A DNA stretch of 64,000 bases from Hyphomicrobium sp. GTDB taxonomy: Bacteria; Pseudomonadota; Alphaproteobacteria; Rhizobiales; Hyphomicrobiaceae. Shown here in pieces: positions 52,810 through 62,648 of this stretch. The translations under genes and the position numbers were made by a program. The stretch covers positions 124,001 through 188,000 of the forward strand of contig NZ_WBUE01000005.1 of assembly GCF_009026145.1 (NCBI RefSeq), written 5' to 3'. The notes under the pieces were generated by a model. That model had not been told where the DNA came from, searched no databases, and worked only from the letters and a program-made list of their open reading frames with translations. Every line of letters begins with the position of its first letter. Position 1 is the first letter of the stretch.

Positions 52810-54087
52810 CTAAGCCGCGTCGGCGGGGCCGGAGCCCCGGTAGCGGCGCGTTGCGTGCTGCGCGGGTGAAAGCGGGCCTCGCTCGCCATACCAGGCGGAA
52901 TCCAACTCCGTTTCCTCGTACTGCAGCGCCTCGTTCGGGCCGATGACCTCTACGCGATTGCGGCCCGCCTGCTTGGCGGCATAAAGCGCACCGTCGGCGC
53001 GGTGAAAGAGCGCGCCAATGTCGCAACTGATGTCATCGTGCGCGGCGACACCGACGCTGACGGTCCCTCCCACCGGCAGACCGTCGATGAAGGAAGCCGC
53101 GCGCGCAAATGCGGCCCGCACCCCCTCTGCCTTGGTGGCAGCGGTGCTCAATTTGGTGCCGGGCAGGATGGCGGCGAATTCCTCGCCGCCGAGGCGCCCC
53201 ACCGTGCTTCCGCTGTCGAGCTCATCGATGAGCGTCTTGGAGAACAGCTGCAGCACCCGGTCGCCGAGCCGATGCCCATAGGTGTCGTTGATCTTCTTGA
53301 AGTGGTCGAGGTCGAACAGCATCACGCAAATGGGCGCGCCCTTGAATTCTTGGCTATGTGCGGCGACGGCCTCCGCGACTTCGAACAGGGCGCGGCGGTT
53401 CGGCAGTCCGGTCAGCGGATCGGTCAGGGCGAACAGGCGCTGGCGCATCTCCTGTCGCTCTTTGACGATCGCCAGCACGACGAAGGCGAGTGCAATGCGA
53501 CCAAGCAAGGCGATCAGGACGACGGTCGGCATCCAGCGACTGGCATAGACGAGGCTTGTCTCATGGATGGGCATCGTCAGGGCGAGCGGCATCCAGGCGA
53601 GATAGCCGACTCCCATGAGGACCAAGAGGAGAATCGCCGGCCAGCGCGAGACGAGCCGCTCGCCCTCCCGGCGGGTAAACTCGGCGGCGGCCATGAGGAA
53701 CAGTATGGCGAGCAGGGTGCTGGCAAGTATGAGGCGCTGGTCGAACGTGGCGGCGATGCCGACAGCGGAGGCGATAACGAAGCCGCATGGCCAGATAGCC
53801 ACCAGAAGCGGGTTGAGGCTGCGCCCCTCGAACTCGCGCGCCGCCATCCACATGATGGCGGCGGAAAACACCATGAGCGCCTGCCCGAAGGCAGACAGTG
53901 GCGCGCTGCTGGCGAACGAAGCGGCCGCGGCGAAGGCGATCCCCGAGGCCATCACGAGCTGCGCTACGCCCCACCAGCCGATGAGCGGGCTCGACCGCTC
54001 CTGCCACCAAACGAAGCACAGCACGAGCCCGAGGACTGTCGTCGCGGAGAAGGTGACGACGGAGATGGTCGGCAAGTCGAGGGTCAT
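52810..54087 (-). CDS. Membrane diguanylate cyclase (GGDEF)
   Basis: 425 aa. About seven helices fill residues 5-215; a GGDEF domain fills 240-400, with LFDLDHFKKINDTYGHRLGD, the active-site variant RLGGEEFAAILPG (GGEEF is active in the family) and a closing ADGALYAAKQAGRNRV. An RxxD inhibitory site is not evident just before GGEEF. No EAL domain. It should make cyclic-di-GMP in response to an unknown membrane signal. Confidence 0.9.
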   Translation of the reverse strand: MTLDLPTISVVTFSATTVLGLVLCFVWWQERSSPLIGWWGVAQLVMASGIAFAAAASFASSAPLSAFGQALMVFSAAIMWMAAREFEGRSLNPLLVAIWPCGFVIASAVGIAATFDQRLILASTLLAILFLMAAAEFTRREGERLVSRWPAILLLVLMGVGYLAWMPLALTMPIHETSLVYASRWMPTVVLIALLGRIALAFVVLAIVKERQEMRQRLFALTDPLTGLPNRRALFEVAEAVAAHSQEFKGAPICVMLFDLDHFKKINDTYGHRLGDRVLQLFSKTLIDELDSGSTVGRLGGEEFAAILPGTKLSTAATKAEGVRAAFARAASFIDGLPVGGTVSVGVAAHDDISCDIGALFHRADGALYAAKQAGRNRVEVIGPNEALQYEETELDSAWYGERGPLSPAQHATRRYRGSGPADAA

Positions 54088-54268
54088 TGGTGCCCCAGGC
54101 AGCGATCCGCAATCGGATCATTGTGCTGGGCAGCATTCTCACGCAGGGCGCATTTATGGCTTGTCTAGAAATTCAGTGAAATTGCAGGCAATGGGCGCAC
54201 GCCGGCCCGCTACGCGCCCGGCGAGGTGGCAAGCGAGCGGCGGTGCAGCCGCCACGGACGCATCTGAG

Positions 54269-54439
54269 TTAAGAGAGCGACGTGACCGGCCTTTCGGGCG
54301 GCTTCTTCATTTCAGCCAGCAGCGCGATCAGCGTGTCGGCAATCAGCTCCAGCGCCAGCTGCGACCGGTCGGCCTGGATGGCGTTGGACCGGTTTTCGCT
54401 GGAACGGTGAAGCAGCTCCTCGACGGACGCGATACCCAT
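54269..54439 (-). CDS. Small hypothetical protein, 56 aa
   Basis: ATG 54439 has GGAGGG 5 bp upstream, which favours it over the longer open frame. The peptide is helical and acidic to neutral (VEELLHRSSENRS, LALELIADTLIALLAEMK). No family is recognised. It shares strand and neighbourhood with the 99-aa gene upstream. Confidence 0.5.
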   Translation of the reverse strand: MGIASVEELLHRSSENRSNAIQADRSQLALELIADTLIALLAEMKKPPERPVTSLS

Positions 54440-54557
54440 GCGTACCCTCCGTTTTCCAAGCCATCGGCGCACTGTTCCGGCCGACCAACAGATCTCCAAT
54501 GCGACGGCTGGACGGCTCGGCGCAGCGTAGCCACCAAACATGTAGTCTCGATACGGC

Positions 54558-54857
54558 CTAGTCAGCAGGGCCAGGCTCGTCGAGGTCGACAATCACATCG
54601 GTAAGCTCGGGTTCATGCGGCTGCAGCCTCGTCCGGCTCGCGTCCTCCCAACTCGCCACCTTGATGACGGTCGCCTTGTTGGCCTGGGACTGCGCGCGCC
54701 CTGTCGGCTCCACGATATGAAGGCCGCTGCTACCGAGAAGATATGTATGGTCCCCGAACATGCTGTTGAGCTTCTCGACGAGCGGATGCTCTTCGGGAAT
54801 GGGCTGAGCGTCGAACTTGCGGATCGTGCGCTCGAGCGTTGCCGTTGTCAGTCTCAT
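54558..54857 (-). CDS. Small hypothetical protein, 99 aa
   Basis: ATG 54857 follows AAGGAGG by 5 bp, an excellent ribosome site. The chain opens RLTTATLERTIRKFDAQPIPEEHP and contains FGDHTYLLGSSGLHIVEP, which looks like a small alpha/beta fold, and has an acidic tail (DVIVDLDEPGPAD). No signal or helix. No family is recognised. Confidence 0.65.
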   Translation of the reverse strand: MRLTTATLERTIRKFDAQPIPEEHPLVEKLNSMFGDHTYLLGSSGLHIVEPTGRAQSQANKATVIKVASWEDASRTRLQPHEPELTDVIVDLDEPGPAD

Positions 54858-55068
54858 TCCATCCTCCTTCATGGTAAGCGATCGCCAGGCTCGCTTTCCA
54901 CTGCCATCACCATGGCGTGCGGCTGTCATGCTGCCGCGTGCGCGCTCCCGGTGGAGGTGCAACCCGCGCGACCTCAGCAGGTTCCAGCCAATGGAGAATT
55001 ATCGGCGCTGACAGAAGGTCGCGGTCGTGGGGGGAACAAGGTTGACTGCGCGTAACGCCCCAGCCCGC

Positions 55069-55326
55069 TCAGCGGCGCTGCAAGAGCCCGATCAGCACCA
55101 GCAGGATGACGGCGCCGAGCGTGGCTGCCAGGAAGTTGGCGCCAGTGGATCCCGGCACGATGCCGAGTTGCGGTAGGATGAGGCCGCCGATGCAGGCGCC
55201 GAGAATGCCGATGACGATGTTGCCGACGAGGCCGAAGCCGTAGCCTTCGACGATGCGACCGGCGAGCCAGCCGGCCAGTGCGCCGATGATCAGCCACCCC
55301 AGGAACGACATCGGTGCAAGTTCCAT
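55069..55326 (-). CDS. GlsB/YeaQ/YmgE family (transglycosylase-associated) membrane protein
   Basis: 85 aa from ATG 55326, with GGAGAG before it; an ATG at 55338 would add four residues. Three Gly-rich helices: FLGWLIIGALAGWLAGRIV, GLVGNIVIGILGACIGGLI and FLAATLGAVILLVLIGLL. This is the general-stress membrane-protein family whose molecular role is unknown despite the historical name. Confidence 0.88.
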   Translation of the reverse strand: MELAPMSFLGWLIIGALAGWLAGRIVEGYGFGLVGNIVIGILGACIGGLILPQLGIVPGSTGANFLAATLGAVILLVLIGLLQRR

Positions 55327-55530
55327 GCTGCTCTCCATCCGAGCGGGAATCGCCTCGACCGGCGATACTATAAGCTCGCCGTGGCAGCGTCACCTTTTCT
55401 GCCTGCGTGACTTGCCGGATACGGGACCGGCAAAGATGCGTCACCACGGCAACGACAATTTGATCTTGGTTATGGTGGCGCGCGGCGGCCTCACCTAGTC
55501 AGCTACACGTGTTCTAAGCCTCTCACTCGA

Positions 55531-56550
55531 ATGGAGATCGCATTGGGGACGAAACTCGGCGCCCTAACCGCATGGCCCTCGCTGCGAGGGAGGCGTGCAT
55601 GGTCCGCAGCGAGCCCCGCGTACGAAGCCGGCGCGCATCCCACCGCTGTCAGCCGGGTGTTTGCCTTCGTTGGCATGGCGGCAATTCTCGGCGCTGCGGT
55701 GCTGCCTGCAACGCCAGCCCGGATGCTGCTGGCGCAGACGCACTCCAGCACGGGTACCGATGATGCCGCGGGGGCGGCGCGTGCCGAAATCTCCGAACGC
55801 GTGCGCTACCGCGGAGACGAGTTCCTGTTCGCTGCCTATGGGGGCGCGCCTTACACCTACGCCAGCGATGTGCGCATCGAACGGCCGGGAACCGACATGA
55901 CGGTGCATGGTGTCGATTGGCTCGGTAAGCCGTTCGATGATCCGATCTACTATGGAGTGCGCGTTGCGCGCTGGTTTCGGCGCAGTTCGTTTGGTGCAAT
56001 GGTCGATTTCACCCACTCGAAGGCCTATGCGCCGCTCGAGCAGAAAGCGAAATTGTCTGGCACCAAGGACGGCCAGCCGCTGCCGCCAGCCGCCGCCATC
56101 GGCGAGCTATTCCACAAGCTGGAGTTTACGCACGGTCACAACATGCTGACGTTGAACTTGCTGTACCGGCTGCCATCGCTCGGCTCGTTCATCAATCCAT
56201 ATGTCGGTGTTGGATTAGGCGCGGCGTTGCCGCACACGGAAGTGCAGCTCAAGGGCAGCAAGCGCACCTATGAGTATCAGTACGTCGGACCGGCAGGCCA
56301 AATCCTTATCGGCGTCGAGCTCCGCGTTCCGCGGTTGTCGTATTTTGTCGAATACAAGTTCACCTCTGCGTCCTACCGCGCGCCGTTGCAGGACCGCGAC
56401 GGGGGCGCCTTGCCATTGGACCTATGGAGCCAGTTCACGCGGTGGGCGAAGGGCATACCGCCGGCGGGCTGGGTGTCGACCAGGCTCACCAGTCATCAGG
56501 CCATCGCGGGGATGGGCGTGCGCACGGTTCCCGACCTGCCGGCGCCATGA
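55531..56550 (+). CDS. Outer-membrane beta-barrel, lipid A oxidase (LpxQ)-like
   Basis: 339 aa. A long N-terminus with a hydrophobic stretch near 48-68 (FVGMAAILGAAVLPATPA) leads to a beta-barrel-like part. Conserved-looking blocks are YGGAPYTYASDVRIE, GVDWLGKPFDDPIYYGVRV, MVDFTHSKAYA, LEFTHGHNMLTLNLL, PYVGVGLGAALPHTEV and EYQYVGPAGQ. I recall these blocks in rhizobial proteins annotated as lipid A oxidase, which turn the proximal glucosamine of lipid A into aminogluconate. The start is uncertain; a later Met may be used. Confidence 0.65.
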   Translation: MEIALGTKLGALTAWPSLRGRRAWSAASPAYEAGAHPTAVSRVFAFVGMAAILGAAVLPATPARMLLAQTHSSTGTDDAAGAARAEISERVRYRGDEFLFAAYGGAPYTYASDVRIERPGTDMTVHGVDWLGKPFDDPIYYGVRVARWFRRSSFGAMVDFTHSKAYAPLEQKAKLSGTKDGQPLPPAAAIGELFHKLEFTHGHNMLTLNLLYRLPSLGSFINPYVGVGLGAALPHTEVQLKGSKRTYEYQYVGPAGQILIGVELRVPRLSYFVEYKFTSASYRAPLQDRDGGALPLDLWSQFTRWAKGIPPAGWVSTRLTSHQAIAGMGVRTVPDLPAP

Positions 56551-56622
56551 GACGACATCCGAGCTCCTCGGGCGGACCAGATCGCAGTCTTCCTCAAGGG
56601 GTTGTCGTCGGAGGGGGAAGAT

Positions 56623-56696
56623 TGGCTGGGGGACTAGGATTCGAACCTAGACAGGCAGAGTCAGAGTCTGCAGTCCTACCATTAGACGATCCCCCA
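56623..56696 (-). tRNA. tRNA-Gln (anticodon CUG)
   Basis: 74 nt on the minus strand. The acceptor arm TGGGGGA pairs with TCCCCCA and is followed by G and an encoded CCA. The anticodon stem GCAGA/TCTGC closes the loop CTCTGAC with anticodon CTG. The T loop TTCGAAT is canonical. All stems are intact. Confidence 0.95.
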
Positions 56697-56805
56697 ATGC
56701 CGGGATCGGGCGGTGCATTCGCCGCCGGAGGAGGCGCATATAACAGTTGAGCCGGGGCGCCGCAACCCGGCCCTTCGCGCTTGCCACGTCCGGCCGCACC
56801 CGCCG

Positions 56806-57603
56806 CTAACGGCCGCCCGCACTGACCCCTACGAGCTCGGGCCGGTACTCGAAGTGCATGGTGTCGTAATGGTACCAGCGCCCGCCCCAGATGAACCCGT
56901 GCTTCTCGAAAATGCGCACGATCTCCATCGGAACCTCGTTCTTGTAGGTGAGGGCGTCATCCTTCCCCGCCGCCGCGTTGCGCCAGTAGTCGGAGCGCTC
57001 GAGTGCAATATCGATGGCAATGCCGTGCCCGTGCGCCGACACGCGATTGGTGCCGGCGATGACGCGGCAATTGTAGGTGCCGGCGGAGGGAACAAGGAAT
57101 ACGTCGAACGTTGCGGGCAGCTCGTCGAGCTCTCTACTCACCGCTTCGAGAGCTCCCGCCGCGCCGTTGATCCTGTTGAATGGCAGTCGCTGCTTCGACC
57201 TCTTCGGCAGCCAAGCCACATTCGTCAGGTTCTTCACGACCTCGCCCTTGCCGCAGTCGCCGTAGACCTTGTCGAAGAAGGCGGCATTGCGGGCGCGCCC
57301 GGGGTCGACGTTCTTGCCCGGCGGCGATGCCTCGGCGCCGGCCGGATAGGGGACGGCGAACATGTCGGCAATGTCCGGCCGCTCCAGCCATTCCGCGAAG
57401 GCCTTTTCGCCCTTGCCGTCATCGATGGGCATGCGGGTTCCGTCGCGCCAGACGAGCTCGCCGCCATCGATGCGCCCGAGTAGCTGCGGGTAGGCAGCCA
57501 GCAAGCGGGCCCGATTCGCTTCGCTGAGCTCGCCACAATGAGCTGCGCAAGGCGCCATCAGTGCCGCAGCAACGAGAATCGGCGTGAGCGCGAAAGGGTG
57601 CAT
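56806..57603 (-). CDS. M15 family D-Ala-D-Ala carboxypeptidase-like protein
   Basis: 265 aa with a signal peptide (FALTPILVAAALMAPCAAHC). The M15 zinc site is present: SAHGHGIAIDIAL (SxHxxGxAxD) and the later HYDTMHFEYRPEL with the third His. The N-terminal half (GELVWRDGTRMPIDDG, then NVAWLPKRSKQRLPF) is an extension common in proteobacterial members. It probably trims peptidoglycan peptides in the periplasm. Confidence 0.85.
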   Translation of the reverse strand: MHPFALTPILVAAALMAPCAAHCGELSEANRARLLAAYPQLLGRIDGGELVWRDGTRMPIDDGKGEKAFAEWLERPDIADMFAVPYPAGAEASPPGKNVDPGRARNAAFFDKVYGDCGKGEVVKNLTNVAWLPKRSKQRLPFNRINGAAGALEAVSRELDELPATFDVFLVPSAGTYNCRVIAGTNRVSAHGHGIAIDIALERSDYWRNAAAGKDDALTYKNEVPMEIVRIFEKHGFIWGGRWYHYDTMHFEYRPELVGVSAGGR

Positions 57604-57763
57604 CGGTTAAGCCTATTTCAGCTGGGCGCCCACGAGGATAGCCGTAAGTCTCGAGATGCGCTTTACCGCCAGCCGATTGCTGCTAGACTGGATCCAAGTG
57701 TCATCCAGGATAGACGCCTGATGACGCGGCCTTTTTTGCCGTTCCGCAAAGTAAAAGGGCCGT

Positions 57764-58984
57764 ATGCCAGGCGCTGGAGCTAGGACTGTGCAGGGCTATC
57801 CCGACGAGGGCGGCACATCGGAAGCGCCTGAGGCCAGGGCCAGAAGCGGCGATTTTCCCGCCGCCATCACTGCACACCTTTCCCCGGTCGGACCTCAAAA
57901 CGGAAGCGCCAACGGCGCCGGGCCCGCGCCGCGTCCCGGTCATGACGCACGCGCCGACGGCGTCTACGGTGCGCTCGACCTCGGCACCAACAACTGCCGC
58001 CTGTTGCTCGCCCGGCCCTCGCGCCGCGGTTTCCGCGTGGTCGACGCCTTCTCGCGCATCATCCGCCTCGGCGAGGGTGTCAGCCAGACGGGACGCCTGT
58101 CGGAGCCGGCGATGGCGCGAACGCTCGAGGCGCTGAAGATCTGTGCCGCCAAGTTGGGGCGCGCCAAAGTGCGCCGTTCGCGCCTCGTCGCGACGGAGGC
58201 CTGCCGCGTGGCCGAGAACGGCGGCGAGTTCCTCGCCCGGGTGCGCGACAAGCTCGGCCTCGAGATCGAAATATTAACGCGCGAGGTGGAGGCGCGGCTC
58301 GCTGTCTCGGGCTCTGCTGCGCTCATCGACGCGAGCTGCGACTATGTCCTCGTGTTCGATATCGGGGGCGGCTCCTCCGAGCTGATCCTCTTGGATCTCA
58401 CGCGCCGTAACCGCCAGCGCGACCGCCGCTTCGCCGGCCGTCTCGATGCGCAGCACTGCATGGTCGCCTGGACGTCGCTGCCCATCGGCGTCGTCACCCT
58501 TGCCGAGCGCTTCGGCGGCCGGCATGTGACGCCGGCGGACTTCGAGGCCATGGTCGTCGAGACCGAGCGTCTGCTGCACGAATTCGAGGCGCAACATAAG
58601 GTGACCGAGCGGCTCGCCGGACGCCGCATCCACATGCTCGGCACCTCCGGCACCGTCACCACTGTTGCCGGCATCCAGCTCGGGCTGACGCGCTATGACC
58701 GCAACCGCGTCGACGGCTGCTGGCTCAACGTCGGCGAGGTGCGTGGCGTCACCAACGATCTGCTCGGACGCAGCTACGAGCAACGCATCGCCGAGCCGTG
58801 CATAGGTCGCGACCGCGCCGACCTGGTGCTCGCCGGCTGCGCCATCCTCGAAGCCATCCTGCGCATGTGGCCGTGCGAGCGCCTGCGCGTCGCCGATCGG
58901 GGCTTGCGCGAGGGCATCCTGACGACGCTGATGGTCGAGGACGGCGTCCTCGCCCCCGTGCGCCGGCGGCGCCGGCCGGTCTGA
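57764..58984 (+). CDS. Ppx/GppA family exopolyphosphatase/pppGpp phosphatase
   Basis: 406 aa. After 60 low-complexity residues the actin-like fold begins at YGALDLGTNNCRLLLARP; FSRIIRLGEGV, the catalytic-Glu region ATEACRVAENG and VFDIGGGSSELILLD follow. It is shorter than E. coli Ppx and lacks the C-terminal HD-like domains. It hydrolyses polyphosphate or pppGpp. ATG 57764 is the likely start though homology begins near residue 65. An imperfect inverted repeat (57727-57762) lies just before it. rlmE follows after 12 bp. Confidence 0.9.
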   Translation: MPGAGARTVQGYPDEGGTSEAPEARARSGDFPAAITAHLSPVGPQNGSANGAGPAPRPGHDARADGVYGALDLGTNNCRLLLARPSRRGFRVVDAFSRIIRLGEGVSQTGRLSEPAMARTLEALKICAAKLGRAKVRRSRLVATEACRVAENGGEFLARVRDKLGLEIEILTREVEARLAVSGSAALIDASCDYVLVFDIGGGSSELILLDLTRRNRQRDRRFAGRLDAQHCMVAWTSLPIGVVTLAERFGGRHVTPADFEAMVVETERLLHEFEAQHKVTERLAGRRIHMLGTSGTVTTVAGIQLGLTRYDRNRVDGCWLNVGEVRGVTNDLLGRSYEQRIAEPCIGRDRADLVLAGCAILEAILRMWPCERLRVADRGLREGILTTLMVEDGVLAPVRRRRRPV

Positions 58985-58996
58985 GAGCTAACCCAA

Positions 58997-59707
58997 ATGA
59001 CCCAGAAACGCGGCGGCTCGCAAAGAGGACCGGGGGGCGGCCAGCGGCAGATGCACGTGCGCCTGAAGACGGCGCGCAAGCACCGGCCGTCCTCGCAGCG
59101 CTGGCTCGAACGGCAGCTCAACGATCCCTATGTCGCGGCCTCCAAGCGCGAAGGGATGCGCTCGCGCGCGGCCTACAAGCTGAAGGAGATCGACGAGAAA
59201 TACCGCCTCTTGAAACCGGGCGCCGTCGTCGTCGACCTCGGCGCGGCGCCGGGCGGCTGGAGCCAGATCGCCGCCGAGCGCGTGCAGTCGGCCACCGGCA
59301 AGGGGCAGGTGGTTGCCATCGACTATCTGCCAATGGAGGCGCTTCCCGGCGTCGAGGCGATCCAGCTCGATTTCACCGCCGACGACGCGGAAGAGCGGCT
59401 CAAGGCGCTGCTGCGCGACGGCCATGCCGACGTCGTGCTGTCCGATATGGCGGCACCAACCACGGGCCACACGCGCACCGACCACTTGCGCATCATGGGC
59501 CTGGCCGAGGCGGCGGCGCATTTCGCCTGCGACGTGCTGCGCCCGGGCGGGGCGTTTCTCGCCAAGGTGCTGCAGGGCGGCACCGAGCGCGAGCTGCTCG
59601 ACCTGTTGAAGAAGCGCTTTGCCAGCGTGCGCCACGTCAAGCCGCCGGCCAGCCGCTCCGATTCCGCCGAGCTCTACGTGCTGGCGACCGGCTTCCGCCC
59701 GGAGTAG
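58997..59707 (+). CDS. rlmE: 23S rRNA 2'-O-ribose U2552 methyltransferase
   Basis: 236 aa, FtsJ family. SAM-binding [18 protein letters not shown]; catalytic Lys in [20 protein letters not shown], Asp in [13 protein letters not shown], Lys in [12 protein letters not shown] and Glu in [15 protein letters not shown], giving the K-D-K-E tetrad. It modifies U2552 of 23S rRNA late in 50S assembly. The ppx-rlmE pairing is usual in alphaproteobacteria. Confidence 0.95.
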   Translation: MTQKRGGSQRGPGGGQRQMHVRLKTARKHRPSSQRWLERQLNDPYVAASKREGMRSRAAYKLKEIDEKYRLLKPGAVVVDLGAAPGGWSQIAAERVQSATGKGQVVAIDYLPMEALPGVEAIQLDFTADDAEERLKALLRDGHADVVLSDMAAPTTGHTRTDHLRIMGLAEAAAHFACDVLRPGGAFLAKVLQGGTERELLDLLKKRFASVRHVKPPASRSDSAELYVLATGFRPE

Positions 59708-59873
59708 CCGAAAAGTCTGCCCGCATAGACATACGTGGGGACACTCAGGGCACCGCTCAGGTCTGGATGGCGGCTCATGCGATGGCCGTCCGCGATTGAC
59801 GTGAGCCGAAGGGCGGCCGTAGCCTCACTCGCAGCAACCGCGCAAGAGACTTCCTGCGTGGTGGGAGGAGTCT

Positions 59874-60689
59874 ATGGCTACACAACACGCCGATGCGCTG
59901 TTGCAGGGCGCAAGTCCAGGGCGGCTTGGCCTCGCCGTGCGCCGGGTGCCTCTCGATGCACCGTGGGATTGGCTCGGTCACGGCTGGCGCGATCTCTGCG
60001 CAGTGCCCTTCGTCAGCCTCGCTTATGGTGCGGTCTTCAGCCTCTTGGCGTGGATCATCCTCTTCGGATTGAGCCTCTTCGAGGCCGTGTCCCTGATCCC
60101 GGTCCTGGCAGGCGGGTTCATGCTGGTAGGGCCGCTCTTTGCTGCCGGGCTGTACGAAGCGAGCCGCCGTCTCGAAAAGGGGGAACGCATCACATTGCGT
60201 CAGGCGGTTGGAGCCGGGTGGCGGGCGGCGGCGCGGCTGGGCTTCTTTGGCGTTGTTCTGTTCTTTGCATTTTTCGTTTGGGTGGAGCTCGCGTTCCTGC
60301 TGCTGATGTTGTTCCTCGGTCTCGGCGGCGCCACGCTTCCGCCCCCCAGCGAGTTCATGCAAACCCTTCTGTTCACGAATGCCGGGATGGGTCTGCTCCT
60401 CACCGGCACGCTGACGGGGGCCGTGCTCGCGCTGATCGTGTTCTCCATCTCCGCGATAGCCCCGCCTCTACTTTTGGTGAAGGAAGTCGATGCGGTCACC
60501 GCAATGGCAACCAGCGTGCGAGCCGTGCTGCTCAATATCGGGCCGATGCTGTTGTGGGCCGCTTTGATCGCTGGCTTGATGGTGCTGGGTTTCGCGACCC
60601 TGTTCCTCGGCCTCGTGGTCGCATTTCCCCTTGTTGGGCATGCGACCTGGCACGCATTCCGCGCCCTCGTGGAGCTCGACAAGCCCTAA
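59874..60689 (+). CDS. DUF2189 family membrane protein
   Basis: 271 aa, six or seven helices. DUF2189 marks: VRRVPLDAPWDWLGHGWRDL, FVSLAYGAVFSLLAWI, GGFMLVGPLFAAGLYEASRR and the closing VGHATWHAFRALVE. The family is often encoded near oxidase genes but its function is unknown. GGGAGG stands 7 bp before ATG 59874. Confidence 0.88.
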   Translation: MATQHADALLQGASPGRLGLAVRRVPLDAPWDWLGHGWRDLCAVPFVSLAYGAVFSLLAWIILFGLSLFEAVSLIPVLAGGFMLVGPLFAAGLYEASRRLEKGERITLRQAVGAGWRAAARLGFFGVVLFFAFFVWVELAFLLLMLFLGLGGATLPPPSEFMQTLLFTNAGMGLLLTGTLTGAVLALIVFSISAIAPPLLLVKEVDAVTAMATSVRAVLLNIGPMLLWAALIAGLMVLGFATLFLGLVVAFPLVGHATWHAFRALVELDKP

Positions 60690-60786
60690 CCTCGCGCGTG
60701 CCACGCTACAGGCCGCGCCCGAAGATGCCTAGCGCAAGTGTATGCAGGCGCGCGCCGTATGCTCCGGCCGCTTCCCGCCTCGGCGA

Positions 60787-61800
60787 CTATGGCTTGGCGG
60801 GTGACAGGAGGGCGTCGAGCGCCTGCAACAGCGCGGCGTTGAAGCGCGGCGGATCCTCCACCTGCGGTGAATGCCCCAGATCCTCGAAGGTAACGAGCGA
60901 GGCGCCCTTGATGCGCGCCGTCACCGCCGGCGCCAGCACCGCGTAGTTGCCGAGCGCCTTGGCCACTTCCGCAGGAGCGCGGTCCTTGCCGAGTGCGGTC
61001 GTGTCCTTCATGCCGACGAGCAGCAGGGTCGGGATCTCGAGCCGGTCGATCTCGTGGATCACCGGCTGCGACTGCGCCATGTCGGAGGTGAGCGCCTGGT
61101 TCCGGGCGACGAGGTCGCCGTCCTTGCCGGTATACATAGAAGCCAGCATATCGACCCAGCGATCGTACTCGGGGCGCCACTGGCCGTGATAGTAGACGGC
61201 CTGCTGGTACTTCCTGATGCTTTCCGCGGTGGTCTTCCTCTCCTTGGCGAAGAGCTCATCGATGGTCGCCAGCGGCACGCCCTTGGCCTTCCAGTCCTCC
61301 AGCCCGATGGGGTTGACCAGCACCAGCGCGGCGGTGTCCTGCGGGTACATCAGGGCGTAGCGGATGCCGAGCATGCCGCCCATCGAGTGGCCGATGACGA
61401 TCGGGCGCTCGACCCCGAGCTTTTCGAGCAGCGCGTGCGTGTTGGCGGCGAGCTGGTGCAAGCTGAACTGGTAGGCGCGCGGCTTGGCCGAGCGGCAGAA
61501 GCCGACCTGGTCCGGCACCACGACGCGGTAGCCGGCGCCGGTGAGCGGGCGGATGACGCTCTCCCACGTCGCGCCACAGAAGTTCTTGCCGTGCAGCAGC
61601 ACGGCCGTGCGTCCGTTGGGCTTCTCGGGCGCCACGTCCATGTACGACATCCACAGATCCTGGCCCTGCGAGCGGAAGTCGAGCCGCGCGAGCGGGAAGG
61701 GATAGGCATAGTCGGCGAGGTAGGGGTCGGCGCGCGCGGGGACGAGGAGCGCCGCCGCAGCAGCGACGGCGGCGAGGAGGCGAGGGATCACGAGCGGCAT
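60787..61800 (-). CDS. Secreted alpha/beta-fold hydrolase
   Basis: 337 aa with a signal peptide (IPRLLAAVAAAAALLVPARA/D). Nucleophile elbow VIGHSMGGMLGIRYAL, an acid candidate in LLLVGMKDTTA and the catalytic His in FEDLGHSPQVEDP. The oxyanion motif is LLHGKNFCGATWE. Chemistry is that of an esterase, lipase or epoxide hydrolase; the substrate cannot be named. Confidence 0.88.
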   Translation of the reverse strand: MPLVIPRLLAAVAAAAALLVPARADPYLADYAYPFPLARLDFRSQGQDLWMSYMDVAPEKPNGRTAVLLHGKNFCGATWESVIRPLTGAGYRVVVPDQVGFCRSAKPRAYQFSLHQLAANTHALLEKLGVERPIVIGHSMGGMLGIRYALMYPQDTAALVLVNPIGLEDWKAKGVPLATIDELFAKERKTTAESIRKYQQAVYYHGQWRPEYDRWVDMLASMYTGKDGDLVARNQALTSDMAQSQPVIHEIDRLEIPTLLLVGMKDTTALGKDRAPAEVAKALGNYAVLAPAVTARIKGASLVTFEDLGHSPQVEDPPRFNAALLQALDALLSPAKP

Positions 61801-62192
61801 TAGGCATCTCGACTAAGGCGGCGTCGGCCGGTTCTGCCACGGATGCACGGGAGATGCGAGGCAGGACGGCCCGCAAGCCACGTTGCTACTCGCCAGCGAG
61901 GATATCGTCGCATTGGCGCGAGGATCCACGCATCGGGCGGCGACAAGCACCTGCCACAGCCCCGCTCAAACGCTGGAACATACCTTCGACTATTGGCACA
62001 TCGCATCCGCGACACATCTTACTAGTGTAACGCGCGCAACAGCGAAGCTGCGCCGCCGCTTCTTAACCAAGGCGCTGGCAGCGGCAGGCGCACGCGACGG
62101 TTCGGCGATTTCAACAGTGCACAAGCCGCACGCTTAAGGACTTTATGAACGGGATGAGGTAAGATGTTCGGCGCTCATAAGAGGCTCACGGT
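61801..62192. other. 392-bp intergenic region
   Basis: No supported gene, RNA or repeat is seen. Short open frames here have no ribosome site and no family-like sequence. The right end holds the promoter of the secreted 143-aa protein gene. Confidence 0.5.
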
Positions 62193-62624
62193 ATGAAACG
62201 TCCGTGTCGACTTGGTTTGTCCGCGATCGCGCTTGCAGCCGTGCCTCTCTTCCTTGCCCACGCCGAAGACGCCGGGGACACATTCTCGGTAGCCCCGCAA
62301 CAAGCGGTGACCTTCGGTGGCGGCGAGGGCGATAGCTTTGCGGTCGAGCAGATATCCCGCAACGACAATACGGTCATGGTGCTGCTGCGTCCAATGGGCG
62401 AGGGCTGCACTTTCCGCTTTCCCGTCAGCGTCGGCCGCAGCGTGCAGCTTCGTGCCGACACCCCCACCGGACAGAAGCTGTTGTGCAAGGCGACACTGCG
62501 CCCGATCACCGAGGACGGCAGTGCCGAGTTCGGTGCCGAGTGCAACGAGGAGCCGGTGTCCCTCGAACGCAAGTGTCCGCCCAACGGCGACACCGCCGCT
62601 GTCGATACCTACCCGCAACAGTAA
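62193..62624 (+). CDS. Secreted hypothetical protein, 143 aa
   Basis: A signal peptide (LGLSAIALAAVPLFLAHAED) and a small beta-rich mature part with five Cys (GEGCTFRF, LLCKATLR, AECNEEP, ERKCPPN). No family is recognised. It is monocistronic and convergent with the DUF808 gene. Confidence 0.65.
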   Translation: MKRPCRLGLSAIALAAVPLFLAHAEDAGDTFSVAPQQAVTFGGGEGDSFAVEQISRNDNTVMVLLRPMGEGCTFRFPVSVGRSVQLRADTPTGQKLLCKATLRPITEDGSAEFGAECNEEPVSLERKCPPNGDTAAVDTYPQQ

Positions 62625-62648
62625 ACGTACACCGGCGAGGCGTATGCG

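Noticed and set aside
57727-57762. Imperfect inverted repeat with T and A runs, terminator-like
   Set aside because: It lies directly before the ppx start and no gene ends there on either strand; arms differ by a bulged base, so it is not called a terminator.
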